From Myxocyprinus asiaticus (lineage: Eukaryota > Chordata > Actinopteri > Cypriniformes > Catostomidae), in NCBI RefSeq assembly GCF_019703515.2, contig NC_059372.1:12651992-12715991 (forward strand): a stretch of 64,000 nt of DNA, in the 5' to 3' direction. The notes beneath the pieces were generated by a model, which had not been told where the DNA came from, made no database searches, and saw only the letters and a program-made list of their open reading frames with translations. The translations under genes and the position numbers were made by a program. Of the stretch, positions 46,201 to 57,459 are shown in pieces. Each line of letters opens with the position of its first letter. Positions within the stretch are counted from its first letter, which is position 1.

Positions 46201-46768
46201 CAGTCTCAATTGCTCCCTTTGCCAGAAGGATGCCCAGAGGACGGTGGCACCCTCGCCCTGCACTGTAGTGAAGAGGATGCCACTAAACCAGGGCGGGCGT
46301 GTCTGGCGAACTGGATCGCGTAGCCGAGGCGAATCATCCTGATGAGCCACCGCGAGGGGCTGGAGAGTGCTAACCAGGCCTCCAGCCTCTGCGACAGCAG
46401 GGACGACTGGACTTACCATGCCAGGGCAGGGTGGTTCGTAGCAAGGCAGAGCAGGCACCCCACCTGGAAGACAGCCCAGGGGGGACGTGCTGCTCCGCAA
46501 GCCCGCAACGGTGGCTGGTGACTGGGGCGGGCGAGCGGCCCCAGAGACCAGCACACTTACCTGTTCGCTGACTGTCTCTCGACGGAGAATGAGGGAACGT
46601 AGGTACTTGCGTTCGCCTGACTGACCGGAAAGACTTCCAGCACCTGGTCATTGCGAGTGCGCTGGCCCAGGGAATGAGGAAACTGCTCTTTTATTGACCA
46701 TGTGGTTGCCGAGGCCCAGAGGGCACTCGCGATGTAATACTCACCACACGCTGGCCCTGGGGCGATGG
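46201..46768 (-). other. DIRS B start of polyprotein and gag end, truncated
   Basis: GC-rich sequence equivalent to the spacer upstream of RT (SGILFTTVQGE-like text near 46270). It ends around 46768 where AT-rich flanking sequence starts. No domain assigned. Confidence 0.4.
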
Positions 46769-47603
46769 TTTATTACATTATAATTATTACATTTACCACA
46801 CTTACTATTTTAAAGGACAGAGGACACCTGCAACCCCCCACCCCCAAAAGGTTTCAGCCTTGTCTCCATTTCATTTTATTTAGCATCTTACTATTTGCTC
46901 GCATGTTATTCGTCTTACCAGGTTTTCCAGGGACAGTTTACCTTATATAATGTTTACTTATTGTCTCTGTAAAGAGTTATTTAATTAATGAGAATGAGGA
47001 TAATCTTTAAATATCTGTCAGACAAAATTCCACAGAACTTTCGGAGTTCCACCATAACACCAGTTTTAAACACCTCTTACTGATCTCGTATTTGGCTGTC
47101 AGCAGCCTGAGCAGCCCAACAGACCAAATGTAGACGAGGGGGACAGCTGTTATGGCAGCCTAGCCGTTTAACACCTAGCTCCAGTGCCACACGGCACCAC
47201 GCCTTGCGCACCTCCGCCAAGAGCTGTATACGTGGAGGGGGGAAATCAGCTTTGAGAACCTGTCGGAATAGTTAAACACGGCACTCCACACAAATAATAT
47301 GCGCTGTTTGTATTTCTCTAAATATTTTTTCTCTTCTTTTCAGACTCTTGGGAGGAAAGAGCCGCAGGGAGGTTTTTCTCCTACTAAAGATGTTGACCTT
47401 TACAAATAGAGTTGTGTCTCAGCCAAGGCTGGCCTCCCTTGAACTCTGCAATTTCTTTCCAGCAAGCTTTTTCATACTTTGTGCTTTTATGTGAATTAAC
47501 AGTGCATTCCGGAGATGGGCAGAATTATTGTTTTGGGCAGACTGCTTTATTTGTACATTCAGAATTTATTTGGCATTATAAGGTCATGTTAATGCATGAA
47601 TGC

Positions 47604-47635
<32 letters not shown>

Positions 47636-47721
47636 ACCAGGTATGGAAAAGAAGAATTATGCTTATAAAAGGAAAGTTTTATGGCTCAAAGTTTGCTTTT
47701 TTATAGCTCAGAGGTCTTATA
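46769..47721. other. Non-coding interval with A-tract
   Basis: Nothing coding is supported. A 26-base A-tract lies at about 47607-47632. The plus frame 47412-47858 crosses the A-tract (poly-Lys) and a MITE, so it is not a gene. Confidence 0.4.
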
Positions 47722-47812
47722 GGGATAGTTTACGCCAAACTGAAAATTCTGCCATCATTTCCTCCAACATCATGTTGTTCCAAACCTGTATGACTTGCTT
47801 TTTTCCCTTTTC
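47722..47812 (+). repeat. AGTTCACCC-family MITE fragment
   Basis: AGGGATAGTTTACGCCAAAC, then ATTCTGCCATCATTTCCTCC and CATGTTGTTCCAAACCTGTA. This is the left two thirds of the family consensus. Confidence 0.7.
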
Positions 47813-49359
47813 AACTCAGCTAAGCTACAGGATGGTAAGTGTCAATATAAGAATTTAAGTTTCAACTATGTCAAAAATAGTGCCGTGCACAGAAGGGGGA
47901 CAGTAGGGGTGCAAGCGTTCATTCACAAATCTAAAGGTGCCCTTCTGGTCATGCAGGAAAGCGGCACATTTTAATAATAAACATAAAATGATTAAATAAA
48001 ACAAAATTTAAATATTTTAATAATAACATTAAAAATGTGTCAGTGTGAGATTTCCTTGTAAATCAAGGAAGCATTAAATAAAATTAGGAGTAACAGCGCA
48101 CGCTACAGCAGATCGGGGGAAATTTCAATTAAAAGTGATCCTCCCTATGCCCTACTCCCTACAAAGGGCAGAGCCTTTAAATGAGGAATTCTGAAAGGAA
48201 CATGGCACTATTACTGTATGAATGTACAATTCGCTAACATGTATGTACCATTCTTGTGGAATGGCCCTTCGAGAACGTATTCATTTTATCAGTTTCATTT
48301 GGAACAACCTTTGGAGTGGCTTCTCTGTCCCACAATGCCTTTCAAGGGTGCCAAAATGCCACCGGGATCATTGAAGTGGCATTGTCTCAGGGGGGGAAAT
48401 GGTCAGATAAAAAGTCAACTCTATGTACATTACTGCAGTTTAAGTTTATTAAAAAATAACACTCGATTTATTAATTATAACGGGATGTCTGTTGAGGTCT
48501 GTGCACGCCACAATCAGCTTGTTCAAAAAGTTTGTCAACGGAAAAAAAACGCGTTCACATGAATTTTGAAATCACTGTCCGTTCTCAGCTTTTGACGTCA
48601 ATACATTAACAGGCATGCGCACAACCTTCTCTGCCTGTGGAGAAACCCTTTGTGTGTCAAAATCAATGGATATGTTCTCACTCTCACACATAAACACACA
48701 CACACATCGAGTGGGTTTTCTCAGCATGAGAACCTCTTGCTGTGTGTTGAGGGACACGGGTGTTGCATTATACCAGGGGTGACAAATGAAAGCTGGCAAA
48801 CTAAAAAACGGCAGCTTATTTGGTATGTTAATGTGAGAGGGAGAAAGAAAACACAGGAGGTTGGCATGGAGCCCACGCTAGAGAGATCAATTCGCTCCAA
48901 TTGGCTCCAACCATCCTTGGTTTTCTCCAGACTCTCCCACTGGGATAACTGTGGCGTCCCCCAGGACTCCATCTCTCTTTACGGAACCTATTCTTCAAGT
49001 CTGCAGCCCAGACGACAGCTCATTTCTTAGTGAGCAACCCAGAACACACCAAACTTCCCTGCTGAAAAGACCAGCATTGCTACTCACCAGCACATGTTGT
49101 GTTGTGGATGCCGGTCACAAGCATCAGGCTTCTTAAGTAGGTAATGCTGGTCAATTAGCTTCAAGTTTTGGTGGTGAACAGCATGATTATGCTAGTGCAC
49201 CAGCTAGAACAGTACAAAACCAGAACTAACCTGCCTGGTCCAGCATGGAAATCTGTGCTGGTCTGAGCTGGAGTTCTTCAGCAGGCTTTTGCAAAGGCCA
49301 ACACAACATCCTTTGCACTGCTAGCTGCAATAGAGAGCCTGATCACATGAAAATTATGT
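47813..49359. other. Non-coding interval
   Basis: No gene is supported. Overlapping short frames on both strands at 48218-49136 show no domain. A CA-rich patch lies at 48688-48706. Confidence 0.35.
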
Positions 49360-49770
49360 AACTTTAGCGACATTTTTGCACAATGATATTACGTGGTTCC
49401 TTACAAATATCACAGCAGTTTCGAGGTGAAATGTTCACTGTGTGATGTTAAATTAGAGTTAAATGTTCTCTCAAACTGATGAGGTTTTTAAGGAGAATGC
49501 TCTATATAGCGAAACAGTCATGTTTCGGAAGTAAAAATACCATACAGTTTTTCCATAGGCGAATTGATTTTTAACAATAACTTATAAACTTTTAAAGACA
49601 GACCTACCGTGAGCTCCGAGGTTGTTAATCCATGGTATATGCCTTTGTTGAAAACATAAGTCAGTGTTATTTCAACTTCAATGTTTAAAAATCACATTTA
49701 ATAGCAGAAATCCTGGTGAACAACTACACTACCCATGGTACAGCAGTGAAAGATCCACCAATCAGAGAAC
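49360..49770. repeat. Dispersed repeat X, interrupted by DIRS copy C
   Basis: Carries segment-1 blocks (GAGGTGAAATGTTCACTGTG) followed by GAGGTTGTTAATCCATGGTA, CTACACTACCCATGGTACAG and CCAATCAGAGAAC, in the same order as 41545-41680. The last AAC is the DIRS insertion point. Confidence 0.6.
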
Positions 49771-49814
49771 GTCATGGTTACTGGTGTAACCTCCGTTCCC
49801 TGATGGAGGGAACG

Positions 49815-49994
49815 AGACGTTGGTGTCGATGTAGTGACACTAGGGGTCACTCTTGGGAGCCCGAGACACCTCTGGTCTTTGATAAAAGGCCAATGAAAAT
49901 TGGCGAGTGGTATTTGCATGCCACTCCCCCGAACATACGGGTATAAAAGGAGCTGGTATGCAACCACTCATTCAGGTTTTACGCTGAGGAGCCG
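49815..49994 (+). repeat. DIRS C left inverted terminal repeat with TATA box
   Basis: Inverse of 55587-55764. TATAAAAG at 49942-49949 points inward on the plus strand, so this end could drive antisense transcription across the element. Confidence 0.85.
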
Positions 49995-50046
49995 ATATAA
50001 GGTCCGGCCATTTCAGCGGGTAGTTCAGCGTTGTGGCAGGAGGGAC

Positions 50047-50153
50047 CAACGTCTCGTTGCCTCCATCAGGGAACGGAGGTTACACCAGTAACCATGACGT
50101 TCCCTATCTGTCACTCACTCGACGTTGGTGTCGATGTAGTGACACTAGGGGTC
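50047..50153. repeat. DIRS C internal complementary region
   Basis: 50047-50098 is the inverse of the outer left end (49771-49822) with one or two differences. 50102-50153 is the inverse of the outer right end (about 55733-55783). GTT at 50099-50101 separates the halves and is the complement of the border AAC. Confidence 0.85.
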
Positions 50154-50920
50154 CCTATACAAAACGCCACAAGGCTGAACTGTGTTACGTGAACTGGCGG
50201 TGTGTGGTGGGCAGACTTGCTGTGTGCCTCATAGCCAGCACACCAGGTCGACACGTAACCTCCTCCAACACCGTTATGAGTGTCGAACAGCCCTTTTTGG
50301 GGACAAGTCGACTACCCAGAGATAGAGACAGGCTTAACCCAGTCGTGGCCTCTTTCCCCTTCTCTTTTTCCACTCCCTAAAAAAGAAGGGGGATTATCTG
50401 ACTGGGCCGCCAGGTCTAGTCGGGGGGTGTCCCTCCCAAGGGGAGGACACCGCGGAGACCACACCTCGCCCCAAGAGAGGGGGGGATATTTAAGTGGAAG
50501 AATACATCACATGGTCTTTCCAACCATGTGGAGAGCCTTCAAGGTAGATCCTGCCCAATGGGGGAGGAGTTACTACAACATGGAGACTGAGGGGCTCTGC
50601 CCAAGGAAGACGCAGTTTGCCAGTAGGGAAACGAACTAGTGGAAGATATAGATCGCATGGGGTTAGCCTTACAGGGAACCGCCACATGCGGAGCACCCAC
50701 CCCAGAACTGGGCTCTTAGTTAGCGCGTGTACTGGGCCGGCAGCGAGTCTCTCCAAAAACTCGACTGCCACAGGGCTCGGAGGAAGTCAACCAGGGAACA
50801 ACTTTTGTGAACACTACTGGGAATTAACAGCGCACATCTTCAGCTCAAAAGGAGGTGGAAGGCGCTATGTGCAAGCGATACACCCGGCCGGCTATCCCGG
50901 GCTTATCCGCTTGTGTTGCG
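50154..50920 (-). other. DIRS C 3' non-coding stretch
   Basis: No domain seen. Equivalent to 43310-44084 in copy B and, for its first 400 or so bases, to 62719-63105 in copy D. Frames open on both strands reflect base composition. Confidence 0.5.
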
Positions 50921-51900
50921 TGCCACTACCTGGGACGAAACCGGTTCCACCCGGAGGTTGTAGAACCTTGCAAAGGTGTTGGGTGTTGCCCAGCCCGCTG
51001 CTCTGCAATGTCTGTTAGAGAGGCACCTCTGGCCAGGGCCCAAGAAGCCGCTACACCACGGGTAGAATGGGCTCATAGCCCTACCGGGGGCGGCATGTTT
51101 TGGGCGAGACATGCCATAGTTATGGCGTCAATGAGCCAGTGGGCAATCCTCTGCTTGGAGACAGCGCTTCCTTTCCGCTGTGCACCAAAGCAGACAAAGA
51201 GCTGCTCAGAGATTCTAAAGCTCTGCGTGCGATCCAAATAGATGCGTAAAGCGTGCACCGGACACAGCAACGACAGGGCTGGGTCTGCCTCCTCCTGGGG
51301 CAGCGCTTGCAGGTTCACCACCTGGTCCCTAAAAGGAGTGGTGAGAACCTTGGGCACATAGCCCGGTCGGGGATCTCAGGATCACGTGAGAATAGCCCGG
51401 ACCGAACTCCAGGCACGTTTCGCTGACAGAGAACGCTTGCAGGTCACCTACCCTCTTGATGGAAGTGAGCGCAGTCAGGAGGGCAGTCTTCAAGGAGAGT
51501 GCCTTAAGCCCAGCTGACTGCAAAACTCAAAGGGGGCTCTCTGTAGACCCTGAAAAACTACAGAGGTCCAATGAGGGAACAAGGCGTGGCCTGGAGGGAT
51601 TCAGCCTCCTGGCACCTCTTAGGAACCTGATGATCAGATCATGCTTCCCTAAGGACTTACCGTCGATTGTGTCATGGTGTGCTGCTATGGCAGCAACGTA
51701 CACCTTCAAGGTGGAAGGGGACAGCCTCCCTTCCAACCTCTCTTGCAGGAAGGAAAGCACTGATCTGACTGTGCACCTCTGGGGTCTTCCTGATGGGAAG
51801 AACACCACTTAGCGAACAGACACCACTTAAAGGCATACAGGCGCCTCGTAGAGGGAGCCCTAGCCTGAGTGAACGTGTCTACCACCGCAGGTGGGAGACA
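50921..51900 (-). pseudogene. DIRS C tyrosine recombinase
   Basis: The minus strand reads TQARAPSTRRLYAFKWCLFA near 51860. It continues with SFLQERLEGRLSPSTLKVYV near 51740, TSIKRVGDLQAFSV (first Arg) near 51450, and CPVHALRIYLDRTQSF near 51260. The AHSTR block (His and second Arg) near 51075 is immediately preceded by an in-frame TGA where copy B has Arg. AAGWATPNTFARFYNLRVEP, with the catalytic Tyr, is near 50970. Frameshifts separate the blocks. This is the integration enzyme of the element, and all catalytic residues are still readable, which makes it a good reference for the family. Confidence 0.85.
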
Positions 51901-51959
51901 GCTTAGGTCTTCCGCGTCCCGTCCAGGGGCCAGACATGGAGATTCCAGAGGTCTGGGAG

Positions 51960-53580
51960 CGGGTGCCGGATGGTGCCCCTTCCCTGAGAAAGAAGGGCCT
52001 TCCTCAGGGGAATTTGCCTGGGGGGAGCTGTCACGAGGAGCGTGAGGTCCGAGCACAACGTCTGGGCGGGCCAGTAGGGTGCTTACCAGGACGACCTTCT
52101 CCTCGTCCTCCCTGACCTTGCACAGGGTCTGTGCGAGCAGGCTCACTGGGGAAAACGCATATTTGCGAATGCCAGGGGACCAGCTGTGTGCCAGCGCGTC
52201 TATGCCGAGGAAGGCCTCGGTGAGGGCGTACCAGAGCGGGCAGTGGGAGGATTCTTGGGAGGCGAACAGGTGCACCTGTGCCTGACTGAATTGACTCCAA
52301 ATCAGCTGGACCACCTGAAGGTGGAGTCTCCACTCTCCCTTGAGGGTAACCTGTTGTTACGGCGCGTCCGCCGAAGTGTTGAGGTTGCCCGGGATGTGAG
52401 TGGCTTGCAGCGACTTGGTGCTGCTAACTCCGTTGGAGGAGACGGCGGGCGAGTTATGACATACAGCGGGAGCGCAGACCGCCTTGGCGGTTGACATATG
52501 CTACCGCTGCCGTGCTGTCTGTCCGAATTAGCACGTGCTTGCCCTGGATCAACGGCCGGAACCTCCGCAGGGCGAGCAGAATTGCCAGTATCTCGAGGCA
52601 GTTGATGTGCCAACGCAGCTGCAGACCCGTCTAGAGGCCGGTGCTGCGTGCCCGTTGCCAACAGCGCCCCAGCCCATTTTGGAGGCGTCTGTCGTGACCA
52701 CGACGTGCCTGGAGACCAGTTCTAGCGGAACACCTGCTCGTGGAAACGAGAGGTCGGTCCAAGGGCTGAAAAGACGGTGACAGACCAACGTAATGGCCAC
52801 ACGGTGTGTCCCGTGGTGCCATGCCCGTCTCGGGACTCGAGTCTGGAGCCAGTGCTGAAGCGGCCTCATATGCATCAACCCGAGCGGGGTGGCCACCGCC
52901 GAGGACGCCATATGCCCCAGGAGCCTCTGAAAATGTTTCAGTGGAACCGCTGTTTTCTGTTTGAACGCCTTCAAACAGGCCAGCACCGACTGGGCGCGCT
53001 CGTTCATAAGGTGCACCGTCAAGGAGACTGAGTCCAACTCCAAACCAAGAAAAGAGATGCTCTGAACCGGGAGGAGCTTGCTTTTTTCCCAGCTGACCCG
53101 AAGCCCTAGTCAGCTGAGGTGTGAGAGCACCAGGTCCCTGTGTGCGCATAACCCGTCTCGAGAGTGAGCTAGGATTAGCCAGTCGTCGAGATAGTTGAGA
53201 ATGCGAATGCCCACCTCCCTTAACGGGGCAAGGGCAGCCTCTGCGATCTTCGTAAAGATGCGAGGAGACAGGGACAGGCCGAAAGGGAGGACTTGTACCG
53301 ATACGCCTGACCCTCGAACGCAAACCGCAGGAAGGGTCTGTGTCGAGGAAGGATCGAGACGTGAAAGTACGCATCCTTCGGGTCTACCGCTGTGAACCAA
53401 TCTTGATGCCGGACGCTCGCTAGAATGCGTCTTTGCGTCAGCATCTTGAACGGGAGTCTGTGTAAGGCCCGGTTCAGTACTCGCAGGTCCAAGATTGGCC
53501 GCAACCCACCGCCTTTTTTCGGTACTGTACCAGCGGGTGGGGCCTCGCGGCGGGGCGGAGCTTGAGGTGCCACACCACAT
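51960..53580 (-). pseudogene. DIRS C reverse transcriptase/RNase H
   Basis: From the right, RT reads VPKKGGGLRPILDLRVLNRA, then QDWFTAVDPKDAYFHVSILP (motif A) and RPFLRFAFEGQAYRYK. A single-base deletion near 53296 then shifts the frame into LPFGLSLSPRIFTK, and IRILNYLDDWLILAHSRDG carries the catalytic YLDD at 53182-53193. A stop near 53110 precedes the RT thumb and LGLELDSVSLTVHL. LKHFQRLLGHMASS leads into RNase H with VVVTTDASKMGWGAVG near 52680. The linker VHLFASQESSHCPLWYAL is near 52240. This is the only copy of the four that retains the polymerase box. Confidence 0.85.
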
Positions 53581-53970
53581 CGTGGCCGTGCTGAGTCCGA
53601 GGACATCGAAGCACTTACCTGGCTCCTTGTGACCACCCCTGGAACAGCCTGGGACGGGGGAGGAAGAGGCCTGTCCTCATGACCCGTGGAGACTGTCACA
53701 TCGGGGGCGGATTTGTGCCACAGCTGGGCGCTCAGGGCGGGAGACCGCCGCTGGAGCGCCAACCTGCCAAATGGAGTGGTGGACGGTGGTCGTGATGCCA
53801 GCCGTACACACCGAATATGTGACCCAGGGAACAAGGAAACCACTCTTGCGGAGCTCTTGAGTACTGCAGCCACTTGGGCATGCAGCGCAATTAAATGCAA
53901 AAGGTAACAAAAAGAAGATCTGCTTACCAGCTCCAGAGCAGCGGGTTTCGTTGTCCCTGGGTCGCCCGTC

Positions 53971-55347
53971 TCAGGGGCGCTTCGAAGACCTCCGTGGGTT
54001 CTTTGGTGCCGGCTGTGAGACGGGTGGTGTCGGCTTCCTGCGGTGGGCTCCATGCCGGGGCCGGGCCGGAGGGGCTGGCTGCGGCAGAGCCGGTGCAGTC
54101 ACCGCAGGGGGACGCCCTCGGCGATGAGTAGATGGGGTGCGGGATCTTGAGCCACGCCGGGGCAGGACAAGCCGGCTAGCATCCATCTACTGCTCTACCA
54201 TCAAGAACTGCTGGGCAAAGTCCTCGACGGTGTCGCCGAATAGGCCCGCCTGGAAAATGGGGGCAGCAAGGAATCGTGTCCTGTCGGCCTCACCCATCTC
54301 GACCAGGTTGAGCCAAAGGTGGCGCTCCTGGACCACTAGTGTGGCCATCGTCCGCCCGGGAGACCGCGCCGTGACCTCCGTCGCTCGGAGAGCGAGGTCG
54401 GTCGCCGAGCGCAGTTCCTGCATCAATCCCGGGGCGGAACTACCCTCGTGCAGTTCCTTTAGCGCCTTGGCGGACTTGCAGGAGAGCCATGGCGTGCAGG
54501 GCGGAGGCGGCTTGTCCAGCAGCGCCGTAGGCTTTGACCGTCAGAGACGACGTAAACCTACAGGCCTTGGATGGGGGCTTTGGGCACCCGCGCCAGGCAT
54601 AGGTGCACCGCGAGCGCCTTTATCCACCGGGGGATTGCCGAATAACCCTTGGCCGCCCCACCATCGAGGGTAGTGAGAGCGGGGAAGCTGAAAAGATCGG
54701 GACCGGGCAGTAAAAGGTGCCTCCCGCGACCTTGTCAGCTCTTCATGCACTTCCGGGAAGAAAGGAACGGGGCGGGGCGTGGCTTTGAGCGGCGCCGCGA
54801 GCCCAGGAACCAATCACAGAGGGTTCAGGGAAGAGCGGTGAAATCCACTCTAACCGACACTCGCGGCTGTCCGGGAAAGCATGTCGTCATCTCCGCGTCA
54901 GCCTGTGACTGGGCGATCGACCCTGAAGGGAGGAGCCCAGCTGAGGCTTCCGACTGGATGAGCCCGCTCTCCGATGCTGCGCTCGAGAGCTCATCACTTT
55001 CGCGGGCTCCGAATAAGAGGTCGAACTCGCCGTGAGATGAGTTCTCACCCGGAAGCCCGATCGGGGCAGACGAGCGTGCTGGGGAATGGGAGGTCCGCGG
55101 GGGGATACCCGGCGGAGGTGGTCCCATTGGGGTCCCCAAATCGCCCCCAGTGCTAGCCGCGCTGGCCTCAAGAAGGCGAGCCGCGACCGCAACGTTGCCA
55201 TGGACACATTCTCGCAATGAGAATGTGACCATCCACGAACGCTGTCTCCACGTGAGCAGTGCCCAGACACGAAAGACAGTGATCGTGACCGTTAGAAGGC
55301 GAGAGATAACGAGCACAACCAGGAATAACACACAATCGGAAAAGCAT
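53971..55347 (-). pseudogene. DIRS C gag
   Basis: The start at ATG 55347 is followed by LCVIPGCARYLS and a HDHCLSCLG segment, the Cys/His head shared with copy A. A frameshift lies near 55220. A Pro-rich middle follows (55140-55060), then a conserved block at 54426-54187 (RSATDLALRATEVTARSPG, then VVQERHLWLNLVEMGEADR and AGLFGDTVEDFAQQF). This block is the likely capsid-like core. A basic C-terminus ends SSKRP and stops at 53971. The reading frame changes at least twice. Gag would bind and package the element RNA (family knowledge). Confidence 0.75.
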
Positions 55348-55586
55348 CTTTAAAAAGACGCGTCTTTAAAAAGACGTTCCGTGTGTGCGCTCTTTTAGAG
55401 AAATATATACTCTTTTAGAGGGGAAAAATGCTCTTTCAGAAAATATACTCTCTAGTTTTTCTGCCGAAGCGCCCAGGGGCATTCTCTGCAGTACACCAGT
55501 GCAGAGGAGGGAGAAGCCGCTGAAATGCGCCGTCAGATCCAGCAGGTGAATGAACAGTAGTATTCAGCTCAATGAGCATGACCGTT

Positions 55587-55764
55587 CGGCTCCGAAGAGA
55601 AAATCTGAATGAGTGGTTGCATACCAGCTCCTTTTATACCCGTATGTTCGGGGGAGTGGCATGCAAATACCACTCGCCAATTTTCATTGGCCTTTTATCA
55701 AAGACCAGAGGTGTCTCGGGCTCCCAAGAGTGACCCCTAGTGTCACTACATCGACACCAACGTC
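55587..55764 (-). repeat. DIRS C right inverted terminal repeat with TATA box
   Basis: On the minus strand GGGTATAAAAGGAGCTGG places TATAAAAG at 55631-55638, about 285 bases upstream of the gag ATG. It is the sense promoter by position. Confidence 0.8.
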
Positions 55765-55786
55765 GAGTGAGTGACAGATAGGGAAC

Positions 55787-56339
55787 TGTGGCCTTCCTTC
55801 ACCCACCACTTATTTATTTGTAGCCACAGTTTTCCTGAGCAACCACTGGGCCATGATGATTATAATTGCCCGTTTTGTGTTTCTGGTCTTGAGACACAAT
55901 GTAAAAACTACTGAAACGAGCAATTCAGACAGAGAACAACAATCTTTTAAGTGTTATTTGGAGTAAAAATTACCTTGTGCAGTTGTTGGATGTCATAACA
56001 ACTCTAAGTAGTTAATGATGTCAGAATAACCAATCTCGGACCATCACTTCATGTCATCTACATACTCAGGTGAGGCACTGCCAAAAAACGGTAATCTCAA
56101 CTCTGTTAAGTATCGGCACTTTAAAGCCACGTTTTTGAAAATGTTTACAAATGTAATACTTAAAACATTACATTACCCGATTAGAATATTTGCCGATGCG
56201 AGCGAAAACAGTGGAGACGTAAATTGAAAACAGGCGAATCGTAGAACACTTCCACGTTCAGGAAAAAGGTGAATATAATCGGAATATTTGCAACAAACAT
56301 AAAAATGTGTTTCTATACTTATAAATAACAACCTAAAAT
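55787..56339. other. Non-coding interval right of DIRS C
   Basis: At 55838-55890 the sequence AGCAACCACTGGGCCATGAT onward echoes 27950-28010. No gene is visible. Confidence 0.4.
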
Positions 56340-57090
56340 CAATAGTTTTATATATTTCCATCGGTTTTTATCCGATTGCGTCATTTGCAATGCTTCATGG
56401 TATTGTAGTTCATGGCCTCGTGAAAGACGGTAAGTACACAGTGTTGTACCTTTTGTATTTTTATCCGTTTTTAAACAAATTTTTTGCTTCAAATCAAAGT
56501 ATGTAATGTTGTGATTCACTTTGGAGCTAGCTGGTGAGGTTCATGGTTTAGAACTCTTTTATGAAGGTTTTTTTGAAAAGTCAATGGGAAAAATTAATGG
56601 GAAAAATATTTCTGGAACCGACACGTCTGAAAAAGTGGGCGGGCACTGTTGTGCTCTATTGTGTTTTAAATAAACAAAATCGACCTCCCTACCCTAAACC
56701 TTAAACCTAAACAATAGCTTCATAAAAGGTAATGTGAGATGAAAACATAATTGCTGAAGCAACCACATCATTTCATGGTGCTTCTATGACACTTGTGTCT
56801 CATGTGTCAACTCATAAATACTCTCCAGGACTTGTACACCGGTCCATTGGCAACTGCAAAGCTCTATAGTTTGAGCAACCACGGAATTTTTTTTTCAGCA
56901 TTCGAACAAGCTTGTAAATGTATGCGGTTATATAATGAAAACATTAAAATGTATCACCTTACAAGTCATGCATTTTAATAAAAGTTCCTCTAGAGTTCAT
57001 TTCACCAGGAAGCTACAGTGATTAGTACAATGAACCTTGTAAAAATCATTTTGCAAACATCTACGTTCAGTAACGTGTTTCCATGAGACC
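56340..57090. repeat. Dispersed repeat X, right-hand copy
   Basis: Blocks at 56515-56660 match 41810-41945, blocks at 56690-56770 match 37440-37520, and blocks at 56990-57090 match 39545-39650. This copy therefore links the separate segments into one family. Confidence 0.6.
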
Positions 57091-57459
57091 GGGTTGGTAA
57101 TAGTCCACTAATCTTTCAATAATGTGATTTTATTTAACAAAAGTTGCTAGCTTTATCAGAAATAATTAATAGATGTAGGCTTATAATCAGAAACAGTCCT
57201 GTTGGCCTCAGAATGCAGTGTGGACTTGTTCTAATATTAATTCATCCAAAAGTGCTGCCCTTGATGAAAGCTATGAAGTAAACCTCACAATACACATATA
57301 AATAACATAATGTATGGCGGATTCAAAAATGCCCCAAAAACAAAAACATATTGAGATACATGGAGAGGTTCTGAAAGGAAATAAACTGGTGTGGAGTTTT
57401 CAAGGCACTACAAAAATAAGTAACTGTTGTGGAGCCCCCTGCTGATATAACAAGAGTTT
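57091..57459. other. Non-coding interval
   Basis: No gene or boundary recognised. Confidence 0.35.

Larger units (their letters stand above)
42924..46768 (-). mobile_element. DIRS retrotransposon copy B, 5'-truncated
   Basis: Starts GTCTTGGTTACTGATGTAAC directly after AAC (42921-42923). It contains the left inverted repeat with TATAAAAG at 43100-43107, the internal complementary region at 43202-43309, a 3' non-coding stretch (43310-44084), tyrosine recombinase and RT/RNase H. It breaks off around 46768 within sequence equivalent to the end of gag, so the right inverted repeat and most of gag are missing. Confidence 0.85.
49771..55786 (-). mobile_element. DIRS retrotransposon copy C, full length
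   Basis: About 6.0 kb. The left border starts GTCATGGTTACTGGTGTAAC after AAC 49768-49770. The right border ends CAGATAGGGAAC at 55786. Inverted terminal repeats lie at 49815-49994 and 55587-55764, and the internal complementary region at 50047-50153. Minus-strand gene order is gag, RT/RNase H, tyrosine recombinase, as in animal DIRS elements. No flanking direct duplication longer than AAC is seen, as expected for recombinase-mediated insertion. Several frameshifts and stops inactivate it. Confidence 0.9.

Noticed and set aside
47607..47632. A-tract as the tail of a processed pseudogene
   Set aside because: The sequence upstream shows no recognisable coding region or poly-A signal in position, and no target duplication was found.
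47412..47858. 148-codon plus-strand frame
   Set aside because: It runs through a poly-A tract (poly-Lys) and into an AGTTCACCC MITE. No domain or splice structure.
53195..54673. Plus-strand frames in DIRS C (66-178 codons)
   Set aside because: Antisense to RT and gag, with no motif. The minus strand carries the coherent family order.
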